Shown piece after piece: positions 1-10,749 of a stretch of 64,000 nt of DNA. The number at the start of each line of letters is the position of its first letter. The stretch's first letter is position 1. The DNA lies in the NCBI GenBank assembly GCA_944472135.2, contig OX235270.1, positions 74,533,168-74,597,167 on the forward strand, written 5' to 3'. Made by a program: the position numbers and the translations under genes. A model generated the notes under the pieces. It was not told the DNA's origin. It made no database searches and was given only the letters and a program-made list of their open reading frames with translations. The stretch is from Trichobilharzia regenti. Lineage: Eukaryota; Platyhelminthes; Trematoda; Strigeidida; Schistosomatidae.

Positions 1-920
1 TAGCCAGTTAATTGGAGCAGCATGCTGACAGACATTCCACATACTGTTAGCACACTGTGTTTTGAAAATGTTTCATGAACAACTATATCTAGACAACAAA
101 GAGATTTGCACTTCCTGCTTGGAATAGCGACTAATACAAACTCCTGACACTTAAATGAGTCATTTCAACCGTTTAAATGTTACACGTTTATATTTCAGTC
201 ACTTGTTTTCAATGTTTTCTACATGTTTGTTTTCTCCGACTAGACTACGCATCTCAAAAATTTCTGCTGATGCCAAATGGACATTATTTTAAACTACAAA
301 AAGGTATGCGTAAACAACAAATCAGAAAAAACGTAGACACTGCAATAACTAGACAGCTTGTAGCAAGTATTTTCAAAAAGATCAATAAAAGATCAAAGAT
401 ACTCAGTTCGCTAAAATATTCATGATGGATAGTGTGCAGAAGTGAAGCTTTAGGTTTAATTGTGAGCGGTTTTTGACTAAGTGGGGTACTTCTATTCAGG
501 ACGTTTGTTCAGTTTTAGTATATTTGGAGTCAGAAAATATTTTGAATGCTTAAGCTAAATTTCTGTTGCTTTTTGGTCTGTAGCAGATTTTTTGGAATTT
601 TCAACAACAATCTTTGAGACGACCATTGTGCATGTCTCCACATTTAAGGAATAATTTTCTTCTTTGTAAAATCTTGTTGAAACTATCCACTGGCTCTCTG
701 GCTTACACAAATTTTTATTTAATATAAAGTCATAACGGACCGATGAGGAGCATTACATGGTAGCTATCCCTAGGCTGTTGAATAATAGTGTATCAGACCG
801 GTTTCCAAACAGTTTGGAATTCTACTCCGTACAAAATCATGAGCTTACAAGCCAAGTGCATGCAGTTTGAATAAGGCTGTTGCTCAGTGGTTTAGATGTA
901 TGACTGTTTTTCTGTTTATA
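1..920. other. AT-rich stretch, no feature seen
   Basis: No recognisable gene, repeat family or RNA. Short open frames here lack domain features and splice-site context. Confidence 0.5.
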
Positions 921-1220
921 GATTTCATCACAAGCTCACATCATTAAGAAAACTATTGGGAAACCAGGGTTACTAGACCGACAGTTCCAGATTGAAACTC
1001 TTCAGCGAAACCCTTTTATTGGGGCTCAAACTCAGGTTCTTCCGATTACAAGGCGAACTTGTAGACCATTTGGCCACTGCCACCTGATCCAATGGCCCAT
1101 AAATTCCAGCTTATGTCAATTTGTGATATATATAGCGCAACCAAAATCCAGTTTCACAGGCCAGTAACTGTTGCCTGACCTGACTTGGTGGACCCTACTG
1201 GTAGCTACTTCCCACTAGAA
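921..1220 (-). mobile_element. Degraded hammerhead/tRNA-like SINE (family B)
   Basis: Minus-strand copy of the family best seen at 2652-2960. Reading plus, it opens with GATTTCATCA, then a mutated ribozyme region (TTCAGCGAAACC in place of the usual core), a mutated tRNA-like B box (GGGGCTCAAACTCAGG), the TTACAAGGCGAACTTG block and the family's distal block (TATATAGCGCAACC), ending near CTACTTCCCACTAGAAC. No inverted second arm is visible. The hammerhead core is destroyed, so this is an old copy. Confidence 0.7.
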
Positions 1221-1352
1221 CTACACGTACTTTCTATATAGAGCCACTCGCTAGTGAGCATCGGAATAATTTTCAGATGTTAGTCTGGGGGAATTTAATT
1301 GGTTAATGGTTTGGGCACGAGCTGACATAAATTTATGTTAGTAACAAGTTTT

Positions 1353-1580
1353 GCGTCGGTGGCCTAGCGGTTAGGATGCTCGCTGACTATGCACATGGTC
1401 CAAGGTTCGATACCCGGCCGACCCACTCCTTTGCCTCACTAAGCCAGAAATAATGCTGGTAAAGAGGAAAGGTTGGGTATGAGGCTATCAACCCCATCTT
1501 GTAAAATAAACACTGCTACAGAAACTTTAAGCCACTAGGTTGTAGCCCTATGTTCCACTGGGGAACGTGAAGGAAAAAAA
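1353..1580 (+). mobile_element. tRNA-derived SINE with RTE-like 3' tail
   Basis: The head is tRNA-like: an A box (TGGCCTAGCGG, 1360-1370) and a B box (GGTTCGATACC, 1404-1414), the internal promoter for RNA polymerase III. The body continues through CCAGAAATAATGCTGG and ends AGCCCTATGTTCCACTGGGG..GAAGGAAAAAAA. That 3' end resembles the 3' end of the RTE copy at 59165. A short duplication AGTTTTG brackets it (1347-1353 and 1583-1589). Two minus-strand copies lie at 12024 and 14938. Confidence 0.8.
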
Positions 1581-1589
1581 CGAGTTTTG

Positions 1590-2638
1590 AAGTTATTCAC
1601 TTCTATATAACTCTGTATACTAACTACCCGAAAATGATTGATTTGTTTCTTCGGGCTTTAATGGTATCTTCAATAGAAAAGCCTTTCTTATAAACAAATA
1701 TAATTGTAAAGAATGAGGACAACACGTTTTCTCAATAGAGCACCTTTGTCGCTCATACAATACTGCTTAGTGAAAACGTGATCAGAACAGTTTCGTGAAT
1801 TTGTTACACGTTAACATTAAGCAGTTAAAGGTTTTAACTTACAGGTTGAAATAAACAAAGCATTATTCTCATAAAGAGTGAGCAGAATACATTCTAAATA
1901 AGTCACTTACAAGATCGCTTATTTACTAGTGCGTTCAAGTTTTCAATTCTCCACCTTCCATAAGATGTGAATTTCAAGTTCCTCATCTCGTGTATTCTGA
2001 TGTTGACGAAGCCTTTGTTTTGATTACGACATAATGAAATCAGCATATCTCCTGACAAGCGGATCACCTATCAACATAGAATAAATTATTTCGTTTAGGT
2101 TTTTTGAATAAAAACACTTAGCTGTCTAAGAATCGTTACTGTGGTAAAAATAGTTATATTTTATAACCATTGTTAAAAGACTTGTAAGCACTTCAAGCTG
2201 AGATCACTGAAACGTAAATGAAAATATCCGAAATTTTACTTCAAAATGCAGAAGGCCTGAAGACTGCAATACACCGAAAAGGGTGAGTGAATAATTACCT
2301 CTTTGATAACGAGTAAATAAAAAGGTAGTTAGTGTCAAGTCTATACACAACTTTCACATTCTATCTCATTTAGCTGAAATACTAATGCTACTCCACATAA
2401 TTTCTTATTACAGAAGTCACAGAGAATGCTGTAGTTCACTGCCTTAAATGTTGCAAGAATAAGAATATGAAATCTTCATTCAACTGTAAAGTATTTCACG
2501 ATATTTTATTTTCATTAAAACGTACAACTAACATTTATTACTACGACGTTATCATATAATGAAAAAAAAGATTTTCTAGTCGCACTTTTCTTATAACGAT
2601 AAGGGTACATTAACTAATGTGTCATAGCACCAACAGAT
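1590..2638. other. Unannotated AT-rich stretch
   Basis: Nothing recognisable between the two SINE insertions. Confidence 0.4.
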
Positions 2639-2699
2639 ATAAAAGTATTTCAGGATTTCATCATGAGCTGACAGTAGTTAGAGAACCACTGGAAAACCT

Positions 2700-2755
2700 G
2701 GGAGTACTGGACAGATGTTTCGTCCTAGTTTGAGACTCTTCAGCAATACGCACCC
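2700..2755 (-). ncRNA. Hammerhead ribozyme, core intact
   Basis: Read on the minus strand: CTGAAGA, stem II GTCT/GGAC, then GAAA, then a short stem III ending in the cleavage triplet GTC. Stem I pairs GTATTG with CAGTAC, with one G-U pair. All core positions of the CUGANGA...GAAA type I hammerhead are kept. Self-cleavage is inferred from this and not shown. Confidence 0.75.
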
Positions 2756-2961
2756 ACCGGGATTCGAACCCAGGACCTTCCGGTTACAAGGCGAGCTCGT
2801 ATACGATTAAGCCACTGGGACCCGATCCAATGGTCCTTGAATTCTAACTTCTGCCAATTCACGACATAGCGCGACCGCTAGCCAATGTCTTCTGCGAGTA
2901 TTTGTCCTCATACCTGACTAGCTGCACCTTACTGGTTACGACTTCCCACTAGAACCCAGGT

Positions 2962-3017
2962 GGGTGCGTACCGCTGAAGAGTCCCAAACTAGGACGAAAC
3001 AGCTGTCCAGTACTCCC
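2962..3017 (+). ncRNA. Hammerhead ribozyme, core intact
   Basis: CTGAAGA at 2974-2980, stem II GTCC/GGAC, GAAA, stem III ACAGCTGT and cleavage triplet GTC before CAGTACTCCC. Stem I has one mismatch (GTACCG against CAGTAC). It is the inverted partner of the ribozyme at 2700-2755. Confidence 0.75.
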
Positions 3018-3112
3018 AAGTTTTCCAATGGTTCTCTAACTACTGTCAGCTCATGATGAAATCCTGAAACCAATCAAATCCCTACAAACCAACACTTGAA
3101 TAAAAGTATTTC

Positions 3113-4319
3113 TTCATCTATAATGTATAGATTTTAATTTACTCTGTCTGTCGACCGGTCGATTTAAATACTACGATAGAAGATGGGTACTTGATGAAAC
3201 CTAGTAGATATTAGTAATGGCCTGTGAAATGGAAGAAACAACAAGTACCTTATGGATACTTGAGGTGAATGTTGTTGTCCTATGCACGTTTTCAAAGGCA
3301 GCTTTGTATCGATTGCTATGTAGTTTCATTTAGATTCTTTTGGCGTGTAATTCTTTGTAGCAATATAGTAAATACTAAAGTTGACTTCTTCCATTTGGTT
3401 ATATTCATCCTACTTATGAAATCCTAAAGTCAAACATGCATACTCCAGAGTTATGGTTAGTAACCAGAATTTTTACACCATATCTCTACACATATATTAA
3501 GATGTCAAGTGAAAATGTCGCTAACACGGTCAGCGTTAGAGGTCTATGCATACCACTTGTCTTTTTGTAGCAGAAGTATCGAGCAGAATGATTCGACATA
3601 AGAATATTGATTAATTTTATTGCCCACACATTTTCAAACCATCTTCACAGAATACGTATGACTGAAATAATCGATTAATACTCTGAAATTTTATTTACCA
3701 TCTTTTCATGTGATTATGACATTGACTATGTGTACAGATAACTAACTGTAAGTAAACAGCTTCGCTTCATCAACTTATTCACTAGTCATTTCATTAGACT
3801 AAAGCAATTTTATGAAGTGATTCACTTGATGATTAAATTATTATTGTTCGTATGCAACCGTATTTGTGTGTGAGTGTGTGTGCGTGTGTTTTGATCTCTT
3901 CGAGATATTATTGTTTTTGATAAGTATGAAAAGTTTATTGACATTGGGAAAATAGAAAGATTATCTAGTCGTTCTGCTTTGTTTACAATGGGTTTTACTA
4001 GTTAAAAATGTAATATGCCTAATATAATATAATATAGATGAAAACCTTTTATCTTTACTGATATCATGATCATACAAATACAAATATATTATCTTTTGTT
4101 TTGTTCATTTGGATATTTTTCAGGATATTATTCATCCAAAATACTAGAGGAACAGCATATAACTGATAGAAACATGCACATATGAGTATTTAAACCAGTA
4201 AAGTGTATATAGTAAGCTGGAATATTCATTCACCTTTTAGATGTCCATGTATATGGAATACTAAGTGTTTTGTTTGTACATAATCCGGTGAAAATGTAAT
4301 TATTGACAGCTTCATAGGG

Positions 4320-4350
<31 letters not shown>

Positions 4351-5450
4351 TATACAACTTTGTCAACTGGAAAGGAGATTTTCTGTGATATTATGAATAA
4401 TCATTCACAAATGACCAACTTGCTTAAAGGAGTGTTTCAGTCAAGCAAAAATAAAATGGTAGTTAACATCTGCCCCTCAGCAACACTAAAGCATGTGATG
4501 TGTAGATGTGTGAAATGTTAATAAGTCGATGCAAAAGTAATGTATTAAAGCTATAATTTTGCTTAGAAAAAAACCTCTATCAACCCACTTTGAATTTTAC
4601 AATTATTTTAACGTGTTGGCTATATATACTGTGTGTTTAGTTCCCTCTGAGATCAATTTTATTTACCGACTGAATTAAAAAGGATTGGACTACTTGAAAT
4701 AGCGTTAAGCTAGTGAGAGATGAATGACTATAAGGAGCAAATTCCCTTTGTAGTAGGATTGCTGACCTCTTAGTCTACTAAATGTGTTGGTATATGCGAC
4801 TGTTGTCTGGGTTCACATTCCTTTTGCTCACATTTTGTATGCTCAGCTAGTTCAGGCATTCAACCGTCTTGGATCAATGCGGCCTGATGCTAATAAAACT
4901 AATGGTGTGTTGAATATAATTATTGTGATCATCAGGGTTCTGTCATTTTATTTAGAATTGTAATCAGTGTAAGCTATAAGTTGAACGAAGCAAGAACAAA
5001 CTTATTTACACGAATTTTCTTGACGTTGTAACTTATATCTTGATATCGTTCAGGATGAACGCAAATGAAAAGAATTCACGAAATAAAGCGAGTTCTTATT
5101 ATCCTGTAAGTACGTTCACCCTTGCTTTATTCGAACTAATAAAAAAGACCAGTTATAAGCTGTAATAATCTTTCAGCCAGTTTGGTATTTCTTCGTGTTC
5201 TACCACCACCTAATGAAGAGTTCAGTGTGATATTTTAGACTATGAGATACTACTTTCATCGAAGATGGTTTTTCAAATTTTTTCGTCGAAATAACAAGGA
5301 ACGATGTTCTTCCATAATTTTGATTTAAATTATATTATATTCTGAGCAGTACTTTGATAACATAGAAAGCTAGTTAGTCATTGTTGTTTGAAAGTAAAGT
5401 TTTTAAGATGGCGACAATAATAAGCAAATGATATCGGAAAATATTTAAAT
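3113..5450. other. Probable intron or flank of the C2 gene
   Basis: This lies downstream of the splice donor of the minus-strand exon at 5460. No further exon could be recognised; I looked for a second C2 domain on the minus strand and saw none. It holds a TG-rich run near 3868-3891 and a TA microsatellite at 4320-4354. Confidence 0.4.
4320..4354. repeat. TA microsatellite
   Basis: About 35 bases of alternating T and A with one interruption. Confidence 0.9.
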
Positions 5451-5453
5451 CTA

Positions 5454-5459
5454 ACTTAC
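5454..5459 (-). promoter_or_regulatory. Splice donor GTAAGT ending the C2 exon
   Basis: On the minus strand the coding sequence ends ..TAT CCA and is followed by GTAAGTTAG. GTAAGT matches the donor consensus exactly, and the open frame stops at the TAG overlapping it. The intron would start in phase 0. Confidence 0.7.
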
Positions 5460-7187
5460 TGGATAGGCTTCTTCAACTAGACACCAGCCAACATGTTCGA
5501 AATCCCCCTGACTAACAGGAAGCTCTTGAGTTGACATACTACAAGAGCCATGATAATATTCCTTATCACCTGACCACTTCGGGATCGATTCGAAAATTTT
5601 CATTTGAATGTGTATCTTTGGTATTTCTATGTCATTCACTGCAGGCGTCATTGAGCTCCTTCGAATAGGTATATTCATTGAAACTTCATTGTTATTTAAA
5701 AACTGTGGACAACCAAATTCAGTTTCTTTACTGTGAATGGTAAACATCTGAGAATGATCTTTAGTTGAAATGATACATTGAACATTAAATGTTGTTTTAT
5801 GCCACAATCGAGGTGATAACAGATTTTTGGCTGTATGCAAGGTGACAAACACTCGACTTTCGTTTTTACTTATTTCCGATAAATACTTAACACCAACAGC
5901 CACAATTCCAGCGGGATATTGCATCCAGTCGTAAGTTATAACTGGTGGAAGTCGTTTAACTAAGCTGCTGATTTGATCAATATTTGTGTTTTGCAATAAA
6001 GACTCATCTGCTTGTACAACATTTGAAAGTGATGCAGAGCTCCCCATTGTAGGTGTTTGTCGAGCAGTATAATAAATACTCTTGTAATCTTCTCCAGTCA
6101 CTAGATCTTCGGTACCTGTTTTTCTCAAGACTGTAGCATAAGACAAGAAACTATTTCGTCGGATAACTCTGGAATCATCTATTCCCAATACCGGAGTACT
6201 AAGGAAGCCTGTATCATCTGTTTTGACATTTACGGTGTCATCAGTATCAGATTGAGTGTCAGTTATAGTTATAGAAATTGGTGCATAAGACACCTTTCTA
6301 GTTTTCGCTGAACGACTATCGAGTAGTTCATAGTCTGTTGCTGAAGCTCTTCTTGCCATAAGAGGAACGGATAAACAATTTTCATCCGATGGCTGACAAA
6401 AGTATTTTGAATCCTCTGTTGATACAGACGTCTGATGGCTACAAATATGGTCATGATTTGATGAACATGGGATTTCTGAAAGAATGACAGGAATATCCTG
6501 TTGTTCTACCTTCTCTGTCGATGGAAATTTCATCGTTTCACAGTGGCTTTTATCACTGCCTGTTAAATGTGAATGTTGAATTGAGAGGTTGCTTCTTGAC
6601 ACAGTATTTGTATCAGACAACCTGGAACCTCTCCGCTGTTCAGAAAATATAAATCCATCAAGCATAGATTTTTTTCGGTATTGGTTTTGGTGAGAATGTA
6701 GGGGTAGATTTATGCAACTTGCTTTCCTGTATTTGTCTCTATGCAAAGTTGCTGTGGTTCCGTAGAGTTTTTCTGGTTGAAAGCGCAAAGGTAGTGATGG
6801 TGGTTCACAGGTCTTTTCAAATGACTTTGGGATTGGTGTTTTCGTTGTCTTTGAAGAATTCTCATCATCATTTCCAAAGTTTATTGCAAGAGTTTCAACA
6901 ACAACATACATATAGTTAACTATATGATCCTTTATTCCAAACCTTGGTCTCGAAGATGATGAGTCTAGACGTCTGTGGAAAGAACGCCTCCGTCGTAGGA
7001 ACCAAGATGTGTGTGTTAGAGCAGTGGCTAGTAGAATCAAAACTACTGAGCATAGTAGAATAGCACCCAAAACAAAGAGTATAATTTTAATCACTGAACT
7101 TGTGACCACCGTTTTTTCTTGTCCATCGTCTGTGATAGTTTCCATTGTAGTGATGTGGATATTTAAAGATTTTTGTACTGGTGGCAT
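5460..7187 (-). CDS. Synaptotagmin-like C2 membrane protein, large 5' coding exon (partial)
   Basis: The exon encodes 576 residues. Residues about 32-57 form one hydrophobic membrane segment, followed by a basic stop-transfer run (RRRR at 65-68). Residues about 75-410 are a serine/threonine-rich, low-complexity linker. Residues about 430-575 read as a C2 domain, with strands such as SRVFVTLHTAKNLL, FNVQCIIST and IHIQMKIF and a terminal VGWCLVEE that fits the WxxL strand of synaptotagmins. The aspartates that bind calcium in loop 1 of classical C2A domains are missing (SPRLWHKTTF sits there), so calcium binding is unlikely. The N-terminal anchor plus C2 layout fits synaptotagmins, which act in vesicle trafficking. 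The frame runs three codons past 5460, but CCA is followed by GTAAGT, a consensus splice donor, so the last two residues and the TAG are intronic. The start ATG (5'-ACCATG) has an in-frame TAG two codons upstream. Family call is moderate; subfamily unknown. Confidence 0.65.
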
Positions 7188-7193
7188 GGTCTA

Positions 7194-7215
7194 CTGTGTA
7201 TTTACAAAAGAAAAC
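7194..7215 (-). promoter_or_regulatory. Possible splice acceptor (cis or spliced-leader) upstream of the start codon
   Basis: On the minus strand a pyrimidine-rich tract (GTTTTCTTTTG) leads into ACACAG, then TAGACC and the ATG. This could be the 3' end of a 5'UTR intron or a trans-splicing acceptor. Schistosomes trans-splice a spliced leader onto part of their mRNAs. Confidence 0.4.
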
Positions 7216-10020
7216 ACTGTTAATTATGTGTAAAATAATAACATTTTAAAAGTATTTTTCATATAATTAGTTAGGAATACAATTTAGGGGGTGGGGTAAT
7301 CAAAAATCTTTTCTTAGTCCATCTTTAAATTAGCTGAAAAAACAACTTTTTTCCGTTGTGTAAAGTAAGTTGTAATAAAAAAAGTTCTGCTATTTACCCC
7401 TTAGTCCAGAATATACGACTTACGTTTATTGTAGGATAAGTCATTACAGAAACTAACATGTGGTAATGAGAAACCTGCTTAATTCGTCTTTTGAAGCGGA
7501 CACTTCATTTGTTATAACCAATCAAAGTATTCGTGGTGGTGATCAAAGAATAAAGTATAAAGACAGTTAGTTATTAAAGGCATATATTAATCAGGATATA
7601 TAAAACTCGGATTGGCATACCAAAGACAATTTGAAGTTGAACCATTAGTGTGCTAATAATTGTGATATCTGTAAAAAGCAGATTCACATAAAATGATATC
7701 TGCACAACGATGTCTACTGAAAAAAATAAACACGGTAGGATACCATATCATAATTTTGTGTTAGGGTGGACAAGAGGAGTATACTGTCTTAACTCCTTCA
7801 GTTATAATCAGTCTGTTAACAACGGTGCATTATTTCCATCTTGAGGTCAAGCTATGACAGAATGCGATGTACAAATTTCTTTTAAATCTATCGTTTTAGG
7901 GAAAAATGATATATACATATGCATAAACACACATAAATATTATATATAATTACCCATATAGTACCATTTTTTCATTACGTATAATATATATACACATATG
8001 TATATATATTTATAGGCTTAAACGGAAATTAGGGCAGTTACTATAGTAACATTTCGGTTCTGGAGACAATATCTGAATATTTGAAAATTCTTTACTCTTT
8101 TCGGCTATAAAGCTTAAACAAAATTTGCATATATTTTCTATTAACGTGACATAATAAAAAAGCCGGAATGATTATATGAAAAACACCCATTTCTTTTGAT
8201 GTTTGTGAATTAATTTTTTATGATGAACTTAACTGTGAGCTGAGTGTGAAAGCATACATTACTGAAAGAATAAATTTCTTAACTCTATAAAAAGAAATAA
8301 CATCAGTATAATGGTATGAAGGAAGTCCGTGATCCGTATGTGATTCAAGGACACCAACTGCAGCTAATCTAGCATGTTAAGCTTTATAGTTATCCGAAAT
8401 ACTGCCATACAACTACACCAGTTGTTATCATTCTCAACTAGTTCTTACAGTCTTCTCAGTCTTACACAGTTTTTCCACTGATGCATCAGATATTTTATTG
8501 TCTGTAGTGGATAGATTGGAACTGAAAAGTACTTGTGTATGATTCCGAACTGATTTTCTACTTATTGGTCTGCAAATCAAATAAGTGGACTTGCTTCGAA
8601 TTTTCAAATCCAAATTTTGCGTTAAGAATTTAAAATTTGGAATCCTCACTGACCTAGAAGTACTCTTAAGTATCACTTTTAGTTTTTATTATCCTCACTG
8701 AAATTCACTATATTTATGTTAGCTTGATTTCATGCACAGGAAAGCTTATGATTGATGCGGATCTATTCGCTTATTAGAACATAGGTCGCTTCTATTTATG
8801 CGCTGCTACAGCATATAAACATATAATTACAGTTTTTAAAATTAGAATTGAGAGTCATTGCTTTAAAAAATTAACATCTAATAACCTATTCATTCATTCA
8901 TTCAGTTAGTTAGTTCATAAAGATCCATCAACATGAAATTTTCTTCTTTCTTCCCTTGAATACCTATGAAGTTGGAGCAGTGCTTTCATTTTGTAAAAAA
9001 CGAATCACTCAATAATCAACTGGAGTACACCATAAATGTTTGGCTATTGAATGAATACATACATAAAAGAGAAACGGTTTAATCAGGGAAAGTTAATTTC
9101 TCAGCACCAAGTAGGCAATATTGATTGTGAAATTTGTAGTTTACTTCATCAGTGACGTTACGAGTTTTCATTGTTTATAATATTCAGAATAATAAATGTT
9201 ATTCATGTTTCATAACCGTTTTTCCTGACAAACCAGATCCTTTTGATTGTGGTTAAGCTATAAAATAGTAAACGGTAGTCTGATAAATAGACGCAAAATT
9301 TGCGCATGTTTTGCATGTAACACGGTAAGCAAAATACGTCGTTATGTGCTAAAATTAATCGAATTCATCACAATGTTAGGAATCTCAAAATATTTAAAAC
9401 AAAATTATTTTGACGAACTGATTTTACACAATTCATAAAGTAAGTGTGTAGCAAGAGTGTGTTTAAGACAAATCCTTTCTTTCACATTATTCAGCAATAT
9501 TCGATAGCACGAAGGTTAATCAAATATTAAAATTGGTTATTTCTACAGATTGATTAATAAAATGAAGTTAGTTAAAATTATCTTTAAAAATATATCCCGA
9601 ACACGTAAATTCTGCCACAAAATGACATCAGCCAGAATAACAGTGGAAAGAAGAGAGACTTATAAAAGTCTGTGCTCGAAATGTCATCAGTTAATATTAC
9701 TGCATAACAGTGTGTGATTTACCAAAATAAAATCTTGTCTATAATGGAGTTGTGCTCTACCACAGTGTCCAAATTTTATACTTATATCAAAACTGTTTTA
9801 TTCTACTTCCGAACTATTCATAGGTTTGAATATAAGTTGATAACCCTTGTTCTCCTCAGATAATATAAATCCATCATAAATATTTATGACAGAGTCATTT
9901 AACTTATTGTTTTTCATTATTTTCGGGGTACATAGGCTGCGTGCTTTACCGCAGAAGTAATTTATTCAAATTCATATTGACATGTGTCTGTTTGTCAGAA
10001 GATGAAGAACAAACTATAGG
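7216..10020. other. AT-rich flank, no gene recognised
   Basis: TA-rich low-complexity sequence occurs around 7900-8020. A short minus-strand frame at 8434-8676 has no domain. At 9676-9745 there is a fragment of the PLE-end repeat best seen at 42848 (CGAAATGTCATCAGTTAAT and the following AACAGTGTGTGATTTA). Confidence 0.4.
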
Positions 10021-10023
10021 CAC

Positions 10024-10146
10024 TACGTTCAAGCCTTGTTGGGAACATGATCACTCGTTGAGAAATGCAGGTACATCGAGATGACGAGTCTCAAATAGGA
10101 CGAAATGCTCACCGTGGATTCCACTGCCAGTCACCATCCACCAGTT
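10024..10146 (+). mobile_element. Sm-alpha-type hammerhead SINE, 5'-truncated
   Basis: It runs from the degenerate end of a tRNA-like head (GGGAACATGATCACTC) through GCAGGTACATCGAG, a mutated ribozyme core (ATGACGAG in place of CTGACGAG, then AATAGGACGAAATGC) and the typical 3' end GGATTCCACTGCCAGTCACC. Loss of the first core C should inactivate the ribozyme. Confidence 0.75.
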
Positions 10147-10555
10147 AAAATGTGTACAGTTTACCTTAAAGACTCTATTCATTTTTATCTACAGTAAATG
10201 ATGAGTAATCATGACATCTTACTAAATTATCCCAATAAATTAGAATGAATGCCTCTAGACTGTAGTTCACTGGAAATCATGTGTTTTGATAGTTTAGTAC
10301 CTTCTTACACAGCTGAATCTAATTCACACAATGTGTGTTGCAAGACATAACAAAACTGATTTTCGAATATTACAAATGAATAAAAATAAGTTCAGTTAAC
10401 TTTAAAAGAAAGCTGAGGGCTTAACACTTTCACACCATGTTATGTAACATTTTATATTAGCCTACTAATCCTATAATTGTGAACACCTTTCCAACAACTA
10501 TACACCTCATGAATAATTCCATATATGACACTAATTGTTTTGTAACTTGACATTT

Positions 10556-10745
10556 AACTATGATTATAAAGACAAATATTTTAATTGCATTTCATGTATT
10601 CACACCTTTGATTCAATTCCTTCACCGGATATAGTTTCTTAAAAACCATATATATTTGATTGTACAACTTGATAATAAATTCGTTGAAAAGAATCTCTTC
10701 TCTGAATATTGTGTTCTTAATGCTACAATGAGAATTATTAAATAA
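10556..10745 (+). repeat. Dispersed repeat F, copy 1
   Basis: About 190 bases matching 41421-41628 in the same orientation at high identity. Shared landmarks are ATATTTTAATTGCATTTCAT, CACCGGATATA, CTTGATAATAAATTCGTTG and CTTAATGCTACAATG. No coding potential or known family recognised. Confidence 0.75.
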
Positions 10746-10749
10746 TTTA

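Larger units (their letters stand above)
2639..3112. mobile_element. Foldback hammerhead SINE with 13 bp target duplication
   Basis: A full family B copy lies on the minus strand (2652-2960), followed by a second copy of its ribozyme arm on the plus strand (2955-3099). The left end starts AGGATTTCATCATGAG; its complement recurs at 3046-3065 and is followed by a 34-base tail ending AACACTTGA. The sequence ATAAAAGTATTTC occurs at 2639-2651 and again at 3100-3112. The whole inverted unit therefore inserted as one piece. The tRNA-like B box on the minus strand (complement of GGGATTCGAACCC) is intact. Confidence 0.8.

Noticed and set aside
1353..1420. A functional tRNA gene
   Set aside because: The A and B boxes are present but the anticodon arm is not normal and a SINE body with a LINE-like tail follows.
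3113..5450. A second C2-domain exon downstream of the C2 exon
   Set aside because: Expected motifs of a C2B domain on the minus strand were not found by eye; it may lie outside the window.
6269..7233. Open frames on both strands overlapping the C2 exon (6269-6454, 6719-6919, 7009-7233)
   Set aside because: They are shadows of the long minus-strand coding exon in other frames and have no domain features.
8434..8676. Possible upstream exon of the C2 gene on the minus strand
   Set aside because: A donor-like GTAAGA and an acceptor-like TTTCAG can be found, but such signals are common in AT-rich DNA and there is no protein similarity.
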